Source of the DNA: Roridomyces roridus
Taxonomy: Eukaryota; Basidiomycota; Agaricomycetes; Agaricales; Mycenaceae
Assembly (NCBI GenBank): GCA_029378245.1
Contig: JARKIF010000008.1
Coordinates: forward strand, 1,736,001-1,800,000
Direction of reading: 5' to 3'
DNA length: 64,000 bases
The position numbers and the translations under genes were made by a program. Positions 24,330 to 34,239 of the stretch are shown here, piece after piece. How positions within the stretch are numbered: position 1 is the first letter of the stretch; each line of letters starts with the position of its first letter. Under the pieces are notes generated by a model that did not search any database, had not been told where the DNA came from, and saw only the letters and a program-made list of their open reading frames with translations.

Positions 24330-26541
24330 ATGGTCAACCTCTCCACAGGCATCTGCGCCCGCCTACAAACCGCCGAGCAAACAGACTTGGACCTGTTCGA
24401 TGGGGAGCACATCCTCCAGCTGCTCTCCGTCAAGCACGTCGGCGCTGGCAATAGTACAACCGGGGCCGTCGAGAGATATCGCATCATCCTCTCCGACGGC
24501 GAATACTTCCTCCAGGCCATGCTCGCCACCCAGCTCAACGGCCTCTTCCAAGACAACAGCATTCAAAAGAACACCATAGTCAAAGTCACCAAAATGACGT
24601 GCAATTTTGTCCAAGGGAAACGGTGCGTTGAGCTCAGTCATACGTGCACGACGCGTCAATTGACGCGTTACGCCAGTCTGTTGATTGTTCTGGCGCTTGA
24701 CGTCGTTGAACACGTCGACCAAAAAATCGGCAACCCCGCCTCTTACCCCACACCCACACAGGAGGTCCCTGCCACCACCACCAACGATATGGATGCTGTC
24801 CCCTCCGCGCCCGTCCAGCAGGCTTCGACTTCGTCGAGCCATCAGACCACCTCCACTGCGCCCACCGCCCAGACCGCCCAGCGCCGTCCGGCTGCGAACG
24901 GGAATCGCCCCATCTACCCTATTGAAGGGCTCAGTCCGTATCAGAACAACTGGACGATCAAAGCTCGCGTCACCCAGAAGAGCGACATCAAGACGTACTC
25001 CAACCAAAAGGGCGAAGGCCAGCTTTTCAATGTGACACTCATGGACGACACGGGCGAAATCAGAGCGACCGGTTTCAACCAGGTCGTCACCGCATTGTAC
25101 GAGAGGTTGGTCGTGGGGAAGGTGTACTATATCTCGGGAGCGCGGGTCAACATTGCCAAGAAGCAGTTCTCGCATTTGAACAACGAGTATGAGCTTGGAT
25201 TGGAGAAGAATACTAGTGTCGAAGAGGTGTGTTTATGTTTCTTTTTTTCTTGTGCTTGAAGCTCACTACATACTCAGTGTCTTGACACGGACAATCTACC
25301 GACCATCAAATATAATTTCGTCGCCCTCTCGGATTTGGAGAGCCAGCCCAAGGATTCAACCTGCGGTAAGTCGTGCTTTGTCCGTCTACATTTCAGGCAA
25401 CTTATTTGGGGCAGATATCATTGGACTTGTTCAAGCGGTCGGAGATGTCACCGAAATCACAACCAAGACCAATAACAAGAAGGTCACTAAGCGCGAACTC
25501 ACGCTAGTCGACCGTTCGGAGTATTCTGTCCGCCTGACCTTGTGGGGAAAGCAAGCTGAGGAGTTCAGCTCTCCCGACTCGGTCCTTGCCTGCAAGGGTG
25601 TCAAAGTCAGTGACTTTGGAGGTGAGCGGGCTCTTCTTTGCCTCTTTGACGGCATACCCATCATCGTATCCAGGTCGCTCTCTTTCGGTCTTTAGCTCAA
25701 GCACCATGGTGATCAACCCCGACATCCAGGAGGCTCATACCCTTCGAGGGTGGTACGACAACCAAGGGAAAGATGTGACGTATAGTGCACATCAGTCCTC
25801 TGGCGGTGGTGCTGGCGGCGGGGGTGGTGGTGGTTTCGTGCGCAAGGAAGTGCGATCTTTGGGCGACGTCAAGTCGTCTCAGCTTGGACAAGGCGATCGC
25901 AACGACTTTTTCTGTTCCCAAGCTACGGTGGTGTTCATGAAACCCGATTCGATGTGGTACCCCGCCTGCCAGAAGCCGGATTGCAACAAGAAGGTGGTGG
26001 GCGATGATGCAGGCTGGCGGTGCGAGAAGTGTGATCAGAGCTGGCCGCAGCCGCAATACCGGTACCGTTTTTTGCGTCTTGCGCGTCGGCTCCACTCACG
26101 CGAACGGGCAGGTATATCATGACACTGGCCTGCTCCGACTACTCAGGCCAGGCATGGCTGCAGGGCTTCAACGACGTTGGGGACATGATTTTCGGCAAGA
26201 CGGCGGACGAGATGTTCGCGATCAAGGTGTGTTTATTCTTTTCCCTCGAATCATGGGCTAACTGTTCGAAGGAGGACAGCGAGATCAAGTTCACCGAGCT
26301 GGTGCAAGCGGCCACTTGCGAGCCGTACAACTTTCTCTGTCGCGCGCGGACGGATCACTACAACGTGGGCAGACTCTTTTTTCCCCCGCAAGAATGTTTC
26401 TGACACATTGAATAGGGTCAACCGCGTGTCCGGTATGGGATTTCGCGGATTCAAAAGCTAGACTACAAGGAGGAGGCGAAGTATTTGCGGGATATGCTGA
26501 TGTCGCCTTGGGGCCAGACGGCGGTTGCGGTTGCGGTTTGA
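24330..26541 (+). CDS. RFA1: Replication protein A large subunit (RPA1/Rfa1)
   Basis: This is the large subunit of the single-stranded-DNA-binding complex RPA, needed in replication, repair and recombination. The order is canonical: an N-terminal OB fold starting MVNLSTGICARLQTAEQ, a low-complexity linker, DBD-A beginning YPIEGLSPYQNNWTIKARVT, DBD-B with DIIGLVQAVGDVTEI, and DBD-C with a zinc ribbon (C-x4-C-x12-C-x2-C, in PACQKPDCNKK to RCEKCDQSW). The end reads YLRDMLMSPWGQ. A Gly-rich loop sits between DBD-B and DBD-C. Intron 1 (24623-24676) carries two MCB sites in a perfect palindrome, and its join (K-R-L-L-I) is phase-correct. Stop TGA is at 26539-26541. Confidence 0.95.
24651..24668. 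promoter_or_regulatory. Perfect 18-bp palindrome of two MluI cell-cycle boxes in RPA1 intron 1
   Basis: ACGCGTCAATTGACGCGT reads the same on both strands and holds two ACGCGT boxes. ACGCGT is the binding core of the MBF factor that drives G1/S genes in yeasts, and RPA1 is a classic S-phase gene. The palindrome lies wholly inside intron 1, about 320 bp after the start codon. The upstream spacer has only a partial match (AAACGCGA near 24304). That it binds MBF is inference. Confidence 0.6.
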
Positions 26542-26723
26542 AAGATGGACTAATAGTTTTGTACTAGTATCACGATATGTAGTATGCTTTCACCCTCGAA
26601 GTTTGGAGATGCTGACTGAGCACCGAGGTTGTGAGGGCTAGACTCGGCCGAAAGTAGCCGGCGCAGTTATCTGATAAGACGGAGAACTCGGGGTTTCACC
26701 CCACTTTGCAGTTTACGCCCACC

Positions 26724-28275
26724 ATGAAGTCTGCGTTCTTCTTGCTGGCAATAGCCAACTGTGCAATTTCTGCACAGATGCCCTTCACATTCCCAACCTG
26801 GGACAAGGACCCGGATGTCGACGCCACAGGGAATCGCATCTTCGCGTCCGCAAGCGAGCTCATGCAGCTCTGGCCCGGTACGGTGGTTGTTCAAGGTAAT
26901 ATTCTCTGATTCCACACCCTATTTAATTGACATGGATTTCTACTAGGTCACTCCTTCTCCCCGTCCCTCATCCCCGCCGGCACCGTCTTCTACCACGGCC
27001 GCCCCGACAAAAACATCCCCACAGACCCCGAATGGCTCGCCTTCGATTTCGAGCATTCCTATATGTTCGCCAATGGCAGAAATGCACACGTTTTGACGCT
27101 CGTCTCCAAACGCCCTTTGCGGGTGATCAACTTTGATGGCCTCTCCGCGCATCTGTCGACATTCAGCCAGTCCATCATCATGTACGGCGAAGTGCGCGGG
27201 GGTGGGGACCGTAAAGACCCAGCTGGCACGCAGGAGATCGCCGGAAGGCTCTGTGCTTGGGCAGCGGAAAATGGGATTGACGGGTTCATCCGTATGGAGG
27301 GGCACTTTGAGCTCATCGAATGCGACTTTGCGGCCTCGTTCGACCTCGTTTCGGCGCTGCGAGTGATTCCGCAGGACGAGAGGACCAAGGGGCGGGGCGG
27401 TCGCGATGTACCGCGTCCAGAGGGCTGGGTCGGTTCTCTTCCTACTGATTCCAGCCGGGAAGTTGTGGTTGCCGGAAAATGGCACGACCATGTCCCAGGC
27501 GAGATGCGGGTGCGACCGCAGTATAGCAAGTTTGTCACGTTTTATGACCCTGCGGTGACCAGCCTCGTCGATTCACGGCGCGGAAAATCGAGGGATGAGC
27601 AGACCTTGGAGACGCTCTCCAGAGCGGATGCACAGATGAAGCTCGCTGAGCTTGAAGCAGCTGTGGCAGCCCCTTGGGACGAGGATAGCGGCATCGACTG
27701 GGCGAGCCTACTCCATGTCGTGGTCGAGCGGTATGGCCAGCGACTTGAGCTCCTTGCCAAAACACTTTCAAACGCTGGAAACCCGTACGAGACTGCATTC
27801 AAGGCTCGGCAGCAGGTATTGATTATGCTTGCACCCCACTTTACTGTGTTGGATGTTCCTTCCAACGCAACCAGAGAGTGGCTGACACCCGTCGTGCTGC
27901 GATGTTCTGCTTCGATGACTAGTGGCCTGCCAACTAGCGGGCTCACCAACCAGGAAGTGATCCTTCGAGGCGCAGTCGAGGATGTCATGGCGCAAATCTG
28001 CAGACGCCTGGCAAGGGCGTTTCATCTTGCGTATGATGTCGAAGAAAAGCGTCTGGACGCGCCGAACGTCGTGGATGGCATGCAGAGCGAAATAAAAGAT
28101 CTCATGACTTGGCTCGACTGGACGCAAGTCTGGGTCAAGTGCAGGCCGGCGTGTTCGATAGAGGTGCGTTTTTCCATTGCAATCTGTACTGTACTGAATT
28201 GTCCTCCAGGAGATGTGTGTAGTTGGCAGAAAGGATAGAAGGAGCCCACAGTGTGTCCGCAGGCCCAATGCGTAG
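26724..28275 (+). CDS. Secreted protein of an uncharacterised fungal family
   Basis: The start MKSAFFLLAIANCAISAQ is a clear signal peptide. After a first intron (about 26896-26946) the mature protein contains HSFSPSLIPAGTVFYHGR, EWLAFDFEHSYMFA and a long helical C-terminal half with a conserved-looking DWTQVWVKCRPACS. I read a last intron at about 28163-28209, giving a Cys-containing tail (EMCVVGRKDRRSPQCVRRPN) that ends at 28275. Without that intron the frame would stop at 28238. The HSFSP/EHSYMF pattern recalls a family of fungal secreted proteins that I believe includes yeast YOR389W, for which no function is established. No enzyme motif is visible. Confidence 0.75.
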
Positions 28276-28338
28276 ATAGGTGTACATAGACCGTAGACAG
28301 AGAGAGCGAATCGGATCAAATCAAACCACTCGTCTGCC

Positions 28339-28814
28339 ATGACCACGAAACCTCCTTCAAGCGAAGACCTCCTCGGACAGAAGGTACGCGTCGACACTCG
28401 ACTAAATTCTCTCTAATTCGATCCCAGTATGACCGGTGCTGTGAGTTGTGTCCCCCAAAGTCTCCTGCAATTGACGAGTAAACCGTGTGCAGTGGCCGAT
28501 TTCCTGGTCAAAGCGTACGTCTTCTCACCTTTATCACCCGCCATTCGCTTCTAACCAACTCCTTCGTCTAGTGGCGTAGGTTTCGGCGCTGGAGTCGTTT
28601 TATCCGTTGTATTATTCAAACGTCCGTGCCCCTCCCTCGTGCCCAACGACGGCCTCTGAACAGACACTTTCCTTCTACAGGCCGGACATGGCCAATGTTC
28701 CTCTCGACAGGCTTTGGCGCGGGCGCTGCATACGCAGACTGCGATCGGTCGTTCAACCCAGCACGGATACCCGGGACGAGAATCATTTCCGAGCTGGAGG
28801 CGGCGAAAAAGTAA
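28339..28814 (+). CDS. MIC10: MICOS subunit Mic10, mitochondrial inner membrane
   Basis: Mic10 oligomers bend the inner membrane at crista junctions. Five exons encode 87 residues: 28339-28383, 28428-28440, 28493-28514, 28572-28621 and 28681-28814, so two exons are only 13 and 22 nt. The product starts MTTKPPSSEDLLGQKYDRC and shows the family core VADFLVKAGVGFGAGVVLSV with its glycine-rich first membrane segment. A short positive loop (FKRRTW) and a second membrane segment (LSTGFGAGAAYADC) follow. The total is divisible by three and every junction is GT-AG. Ordinary length for the family, with no changes to the glycine motifs. Confidence 0.92.
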
Positions 28815-28917
28815 TTCACCTGTACATGCCGCCATACACCGCCAGATAATAGAAGGCATATTTCACTGGACATGAATGAATGTTAAGAGCTGGTATTCGG
28901 TGTGTCTTCGCAGTTCG

Positions 28918-30610
28918 TTACATATACATCTCCTCGTCCATGTCGTCCCACGGCCAATGACCCAGAATCTCTTCCCGTTCCTCCGCCGTCTCGGCCCCCG
29001 CCAATGCTTCCTCCTTGTATTCTTTGAAGAAAGCAACGGCACGCTCGTAGTCCTCAGCCAGTACCCAACCCTCCTCCCCTACGTCTTGCATGGACTGCAA
29101 GATCTCGAATCCTCTGGTCATTTTGATCATAACTTCCTCCATGGCCATCGTTTCCTCCACGTCTGTGGCGTCAAAGTCGAAGGGGCACAGCGCGCCTCTG
29201 CCCGCGAGCTCCTCCCACCTGTTCTTAGCTTCAATGAGCGCAACTTTCAGGTCGAGTGTCTCGCCCGTCCACGGGCCACCAGCGTGCAGGAAGAGTCTGT
29301 TACGGAGCGCGTACAGGCGGTCCGTAAGGCGGCGTGGTGGAGCGGGTTGCACTTCTTGGTGCTGGTCACGTAGTGATAATGGACAAGTCGGCAACGATAG
29401 CGATACTCCTCGTTGTCTCGCTGAGCTTCATCCATTTCGTCGATATTATCCGGTCGAGAGGGGACTATCATGGAGTGCGAAACGTCGTCTGCGTGGTTCT
29501 GCAGGCGTTGGGGAATACCAGCAAGGAGAAACATGGGCGGGATAGACGTGTGTTGCCAGTCAAACAAGCTGACGATTTTGCAGTCAGAGTCTGGTGACCA
29601 CGATACGAAGATGTTGTTCGGCTGGAGGTCTGGATGGCGAATGCAGAAACGACTCAAAGCAGGGTCCCTGGGAACAAGCGACGCGGTGATGCCGAGGTAT
29701 CGCTCCAGGTTCTCGACGTGGTCTGACGGTGACTGCGCTTGATACTTGAAAATGGGCCTCCTTTCACGTCGCAGGGGAAGGAGCGGTTGTCCGAACTGCT
29801 TCAGATAGGCCAGCTCCTTCTGCGCTGCCCCCATGAGAGCCGCTTCGGCGCTATGATCTCCCAACGTCAATTAGTTTGAAGGTGCAAGAAATAAAAGGCG
29901 GAGAATACATGGTCCTCGACCCACATTGAGCCCTGCTCTTCTGCCGTGCCATAGCGACAGCTTGGTATCCGGCCCGACGCAGAAACGCTTGTCTTCCAGC
30001 GGCACACCCACTGTGGCAACCTTCTCAAGATCACTGGCCAAGTAGAGGCTCCCGCCTGCGGGAAATGAATGCGACATCATCTTGGCCTCGAGCTGAGTGA
30101 GCTGACGGATGACCGAGATGACTTGCTCGTCCCCGAGACTGCGCCAGACCTCACTGAGCTTGGGCCATGAACAAATTCCATAAGAATATATGGTATTCCA
30201 GCAATGTTATCCGAGTCGGCAGAATATCCGTAAATCTCTGGAACAGGAATCCCGCAGGACCGCTGGTCCTCGCTTGCGACGGCGTAGTAGTTAGGAATAG
30301 GAGCTGTCATGGGGTAGGGAACTCGTGCGACCACCTGTCGACCATCACGCAGAGAGATGAGGAAGGTGCGGTTGAAACCGCCTTCAGCAAGCTTGGACAG
30401 GCGAACGACATCGTTGAAAGTTTGATTCACCGACTCCAGCCCGTCGACGTGGAAAACAGCTCTCCGCTCCTTGTGACGAAGGGCGTCGTTGTACACCCAG
30501 CGTCCAGAAGTGTAGTTGTAGAGGTTTACGGAGGAAAAGCCGCGACGGAGGGGAGTTTTGAGCTCGTTGACGACGCGAAGCATGCAGTCAAGTGATCGGG
30601 AAAAAATCAT
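28918..30610 (-). CDS. AIM9: AIM9-like protein with an aminoglycoside-phosphotransferase kinase fold, mitochondrial
   Basis: The N-terminal part reads LYNYTSGRWVYNDALRHKER, typical of the Aim9 (altered inheritance of mitochondria 9) group. The kinase-like fold shows a glycine-loop equivalent (KLAEGGFNRTFLISL), VARVPYP with the phosphate-binding lysine replaced by arginine, IPYILMEFV, the catalytic HPDLQPNNIFV and the metal-binding SLFDWQHT. The start is MIFSRSLDC at 30610, or MLRVVNELKTPLRRGFSS at 30583, which looks like a mitochondrial presequence. The frame further upstream has no ATG. A C-terminal acidic helical tail ends DMDEEMYM. Substrate is unknown for the family. Its 5' flank abuts the tandem array. 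Confidence 0.82.
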
Positions 30611-30629
30611 CAAGCCAGGATAGGGGTAG

Positions 30630-30710
30630 AAAGCGAAACGCGTTAACGCTGGGCCCGCACGCCTAAACACGCCTCGTCATTCTTCGCCATTTCCAACCGC
30701 CCCGGGAGCA
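30630..30710 (-). pseudogene. Remnant A of the 3' end of the 33-kb membrane-protein gene
   Basis: About 70 bp here align with 32952-33080, the last coding part and stop region of the intact membrane gene. Shared blocks are CCCGCACGCCTAAACAC, GTCATTCTT and CCATTTCCA...CCGCCCCG, with several deletions. On the minus strand the remnant still reads VFRRAGPA, as in the parent's tail FRRAGPGTWG. It sits at the outer edge of the tandem array, directly upstream of the AIM9-like gene. Confidence 0.65.
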
Positions 30711-30848
30711 TATAGTACTGCGGTGGCAGCCTTCAGAGGCCATACTAGTACATAGAGTCGTGGGCTATACATGCAAGGAACACAATCTACAACCGCTGGA
30801 AAGAGAGTAAGCACAGACCATGCTACTAGCTCTGAAGCGTACCGTTGG

Positions 30849-31206
30849 TCAAAAACCCACAGTAGGCTTTGCTAATTCCTTCAGATACCGGGCCTTGATT
30901 CGCTCTACCTTGACCGGATCATCCTGCATATATGTAGCATTCAAAATTGAGACGAGTAATAACCGAGACAGGAATTACAGGATCATCCATCAAGTCCAAG
31001 GCAGCGTGCATCCTGGCCTGAAGAAGGGTTGGTTAGCTTAGAGCCAGGATAGTAAAAGGATGCCTTGCGATCATTTGGCGCCGCCGCCGCCGTTGAATCA
31101 AGACTTCCAGGTTTTCATCGAGGGTTCCGGAACCAAGCTGTGACTGGTGGGAGGTGGGAGGAGACATGGCAGGCGAAGATTCTTGGGGGGAAGAGGAGGA
31201 GTCCAT
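30849..31206 (-). CDS. Small tandem-array protein, copy 1
   Basis: Three exons (31069-31206, 30964-31017, 30849-30923; 267 nt in all) encode 88 residues starting MDSSSSPQESSPAMSP. A Ser/Pro-rich head, a very basic run (QRRRRRQM), and the segment MHAALDLMDDPVIPVS follow, and it ends RYLKELAKPTVGF. Intron 1 begins GC (GCAAGG at 31068) where copy 2 has GTAAGG. Intron 2 is only 40 nt. It is about 65% identical to copy 2 over the last 45 residues, and the exon borders are the same. An overlapping upstream frame (31480-31115, starting MNGSPQEIWDRIISLV) and a conserved ATGCCTCACAA at 31568 show that the true 5' exon is unsettled. No known family. Confidence 0.55.
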
Positions 31207-31723
31207 GATCGTGGTTCGTGTTCAAGTTTGCTTTACTCTTGTTTGCGAAGACTCCTCGGGGAGGAAGGCCTGTCGGTACTGGTTTCGCCTGCGGGAAGAC
31301 CTCAGCTAGTCGTCGGCTCAAAATATTACGCAGCGGGCCATGTTCGGCGAGGTAATTATTATACTCTCCAACGTCGATACCATAGGATAGAATCTGCTGA
31401 GCCTCAGCAACAACCTGAGTGAAAACGGGTGCCACCAGGGAGATGATGCGGTCCCAGATTTCTTGGGGGGAACCGTTCACGGGCTTGCGTAGGGCGTGAC
31501 GGGAGTCGCGCTCGTGCTATCGGGCCTTGTCGTGGGCCACGTCGGTGAATTTCGTCTTTGTGAGGCATCGCGGTGTGGTACAAACACGGGAGGGAGAGAG
31601 GGTGCAGGCTGAAATAGACAAGAACGAAATTAGAAGAAAAAGACCCGGTCAAGAGCGCGAGGAAGGGAGCGGGAAAAACAGAGGGATGAGAGCCAAAATC
31701 AAGCCAAAATCGCTGACAAATGA

Positions 31724-31745
31724 GATAAAAGATAAGATAAGATAA
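31724..31745. promoter_or_regulatory. Cluster of four GATAA motifs upstream of array copy 1
   Basis: Four GATAA pentamers start at 31724, 31731, 31736 and 31741, within 22 bp. For the minus-strand copy-1 gene this is upstream, about 155 bp before the conserved ATG at 31568. GATA zinc-finger factors (light and nitrogen regulators in fungi) bind this core. An equivalent pair lies at the same place before copy 2. Confidence 0.5.
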
Positions 31746-31784
31746 AATCCCAGTCGCATGAGCTCCAGCGAGATGCTTTTCCCC

Positions 31785-31990
31785 CTGGTTTAAAATCCCT
31801 TATACCACTTCCAACGTGTCAACACCCCAGTCCCTAGCACGCAAGCCCAAACACTCCCCTACTCGCCCTGTCATTCTTTGCGCCCATTTCCAACGGCCCC
31901 ACGAACATCTCGGGCCAGTCGTGCAGTCCCGCGGGTACAAAGAACGACGAGCGCAGGTGGGTCGGCGCACCTGTGCGCGTTGATGGTATT
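31785..31990 (-). pseudogene. Remnant B of the 3' end of the 33-kb membrane-protein gene
   Basis: About 200 bp align with 32940-33190 of the intact gene: both begin TTATACCACTTCCAACG and share GTCATTCTT, CCATTTCCA, GAACATCTCGGG, GCGGGTAC/GTGGGTAC and CGAGCGCA blocks. On the minus strand a decayed match to the parent's TDPLALVAALYPRD is still readable as ADPPALVVLCTRG. Frameshifts and deletions make it non-coding. It marks the junction between the two repeat units. Confidence 0.7.
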
Positions 31991-32118
31991 CAGACGCCAG
32001 ACACTGTAGTGCATACTCGTGGGCTGTACATGCAAGGAATACAATCTACGACAGAATGAGCTCAGTTCATCATGATGCTGCCAGTGGTAGAGCTGAAGTG
32101 TACTGTAGTATTCCTTGG

Positions 32119-32464
32119 TCAAAAACCCAAGGCAGGCTTGGCTAATTCCTTCAGAAACCGGGCCCTGATTTGCTCTACCTTGACCGGGTTCTCCTATAAA
32201 TATAGCATTCAGAACTGAGACGAATAATTACCGCAACAGTAATTACAGGATCGTCCATCAAGGCCAAGGCAGCCTGCATCCTGACCTAAAGAAGGGTTGG
32301 TTAGCTTACGGCCAGGATAGTAAACGATGCCTTACCATGACTTGACGCCGCCGCTGCCGTTGAATGAAGTCTTCGAGTTCCTGGCTTTCATCGAGGTTTC
32401 CGGAACCAAGCTCTGGCTGAGCAAACGTGGCCGGCGAAAATTCTTGAGAGGAGGAGGAGTCCAT
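32119..32464 (-). CDS. Small tandem-array protein, copy 2
   Basis: Three exons (32336-32464, 32232-32285, 32119-32193; 258 nt) encode 85 residues. The protein starts MDSSSSQEFSPATFAQ, has a basic helix (LEDFIQRQRRRQVM), then VRMQAALALMDDPVITVA and a C-terminal helix ending FLKELAKPALGF. Introns of 50 and 38 nt are canonical GT-AG. An alternative start at ATG 32706 (MPHNDESGTDVETGLASV) with an intron running from about 32558 to 32415 would also stay in frame and add about 55 residues. That upstream part carries a 9-bp repeat coding ATPATPATP. Function unknown; the conserved C-terminus argues that it is a real protein. Confidence 0.6.
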
Positions 32465-32880
32465 GATGGCGGTTCGTGTTCAAGTTTGTTTTACTCTTGT
32501 TTACGAAGACTCGATTTGAATTTGCGCGATGTCAGCCAGGGGATGCACTTGGTCCCAGATTTTTCGAGGGAACAGTTCAAGAGCTTGCACAGGCGTTGCG
32601 GGCGTTGCGGGCGTTGCGGCGGGAGTCGAGCTCATGTTCACGATGCCAGCTGTCACGCTAGCAAGACCGGTTTCGACGTCGGTGCCAGATTCGTCGTTGT
32701 GAGGCATGATGCATCACGGCGTGGTATTACAAACAAGGGAGAGAGACTCGGGGAGAGAGAAAGAGCAGGCTGACAAAAACAAGAACGAAATTACGCGAAA
32801 AAGACACGTTCAAGAGCGCGAGGAAGAGCGAGAAAAAAACGGGATCAGAGCTGATCTGAGCAGAGGTTGCTGACAAATGA

Positions 32881-32890
32881 GATAAGATAA
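32881..32890. promoter_or_regulatory. Pair of GATAA motifs upstream of array copy 2
   Basis: GATAAGATAA gives two adjacent GATAA cores about 175 bp upstream of ATG 32706 for the minus-strand gene. The surrounding bases (TGACAAATGAGATAA) match those before copy 1, so the site was part of the duplicated unit. In copy 1 it has grown to four motifs. Confidence 0.45.
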
Positions 32891-32938
32891 AATTCCCAAG
32901 CTCGAGCGAGATCCTCAAGTATTTCCCTGGTTTATCCG

Positions 32939-34239
32939 TTATACCACTTCCAACGCGTCCGCGTCAACACCCCACGTCCCTGGACCCGCACGCCTAAACA
33001 CTCCAAATCTGGATACAGTATTCCCCCTACCCGCCCCGTCATTCTTGATGCCCATTTCCAGCCGCCCCGTCGCCCGTTCATCCTCCACAAGCGGGAACAT
33101 CTCGGGTCCATCCTCGGGGGTCGGGCAATCCCGTGGGTACAGAGCAGCTACGAGCGCAAGTGGGTCTGTAAGGCGCACCTGCGCGAGTTGAACTGCACTG
33201 GTGGTCTTGCGCCCCGGGGTGCGGAAGAGCTGGGTCCGGATGCGGGAGGCCCAGAGGTAGATGCCGCCTGCTGTAAATGCGTACGTGTAGAGGAGGTAGA
33301 GGTAGATTATGATGGGCGCGAGGGGGTATCGACCCAGCAATCCAGATTGTGGCTCAGTTGCCAAGGCGGAGGAGGTGTTGACCGCCCAGAGTGATTTGTT
33401 CGAGGCGAGAGGGAGAGTGCCCTGTATCACCGATGCCGATCCGTGGAGCCAGATATCTGCAAGGCTGTCTGAACGTCAGCTTGGACTCGATGAAAGGTCA
33501 GGGACAACTGACATCAGCAAATACGAAAGGCCCAGTATCAAACTCGTGACTATCAAGGCGATATGGAAGGCCCGCGGGAAGCGCAGCCTTTGCCTCGACC
33601 CTCTCATATACTGTGTGGCTCCCCAAACGGCAGTGATGTTGGGGCTGGCGAGGAGTTTAAACATGAAAGCGTATCTGGGAAGGGATTTCAAACGACACTC
33701 GAATGGCATAGTGGAAAGCGAACTGGAGAGGTGTTGGGAGTGCCACCTGAGAATGTCGGGGAAACTCTTGTTCTTGCAGCCACGTCCCTGCGACGCCATA
33801 GGCCGCGACGGATATGAGAAACGGAGCGCTTAGGCAAACGAAATGGGTCTGGCTAAATTGAGAAGAGCCGTTTTTTGAGAGCAAGGATACTCACAGAGAT
33901 TGTGGTTATAGTCAGACCGAAAAGAATGTTTGAAGTTGGTTTGGAAAGATAGACGGCAGAAGTGTCAAAATTGTGGACTCCTCCAATGACGGCGAGGTAT
34001 AAAAGGAAGATTGTGGATATAATCAACGTCAAGAGCATTATGACCAGAGCAGGAGCGGTGAGAATCCAGCGAGCGCGGCCCTCGGAGGGCCTGATAATGG
34101 GCTGCTGGGTGAATAAGAGCTCTCTGCTCCAACGATTGAGCTGCCGTGTCGAGTGCTTCCGGAGCGGAGTGAGTTCAATGGGGGCATCTGGGAGATCCTT
34201 GTCTCTCAGAAGGGAGAGTGTAGAAGGAGAGCCCAGCAT
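32939..34239 (-). CDS. Multi-span membrane protein, unknown function (parent of the array remnants)
   Basis: Four exons can be joined in phase from ATG 34239. Exon 1 gives MLGSPSTLSLLRDKDLPDAP and the spans WILTAPALVIMLLTLIIS and FGLTITTIS. Exon 2 gives HFVCLSAPFLISVAAYGVAG, and exon 3 gives FHIALIVTSLILGLSYLLMS. The last exon gives LAPIIIYLYLLYTYAFTAGG and a soluble tail ending GVDADALEVV. The 30-nt intron near 33444-33473 is unusually short, so that join is less certain. About six membrane spans are predicted. I see no transporter or receptor signature. Its 3' end was copied twice into the downstream tandem array. Confidence 0.68.

Noticed and set aside
31115..31480. 121-codon minus-strand frame with PQEIWDRIISLV as an F-box gene
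   Set aside because: The likeness to an F-box helix is short, and the second array copy lacks most of the segment. It is kept only as a possible 5' exon of the small gene.
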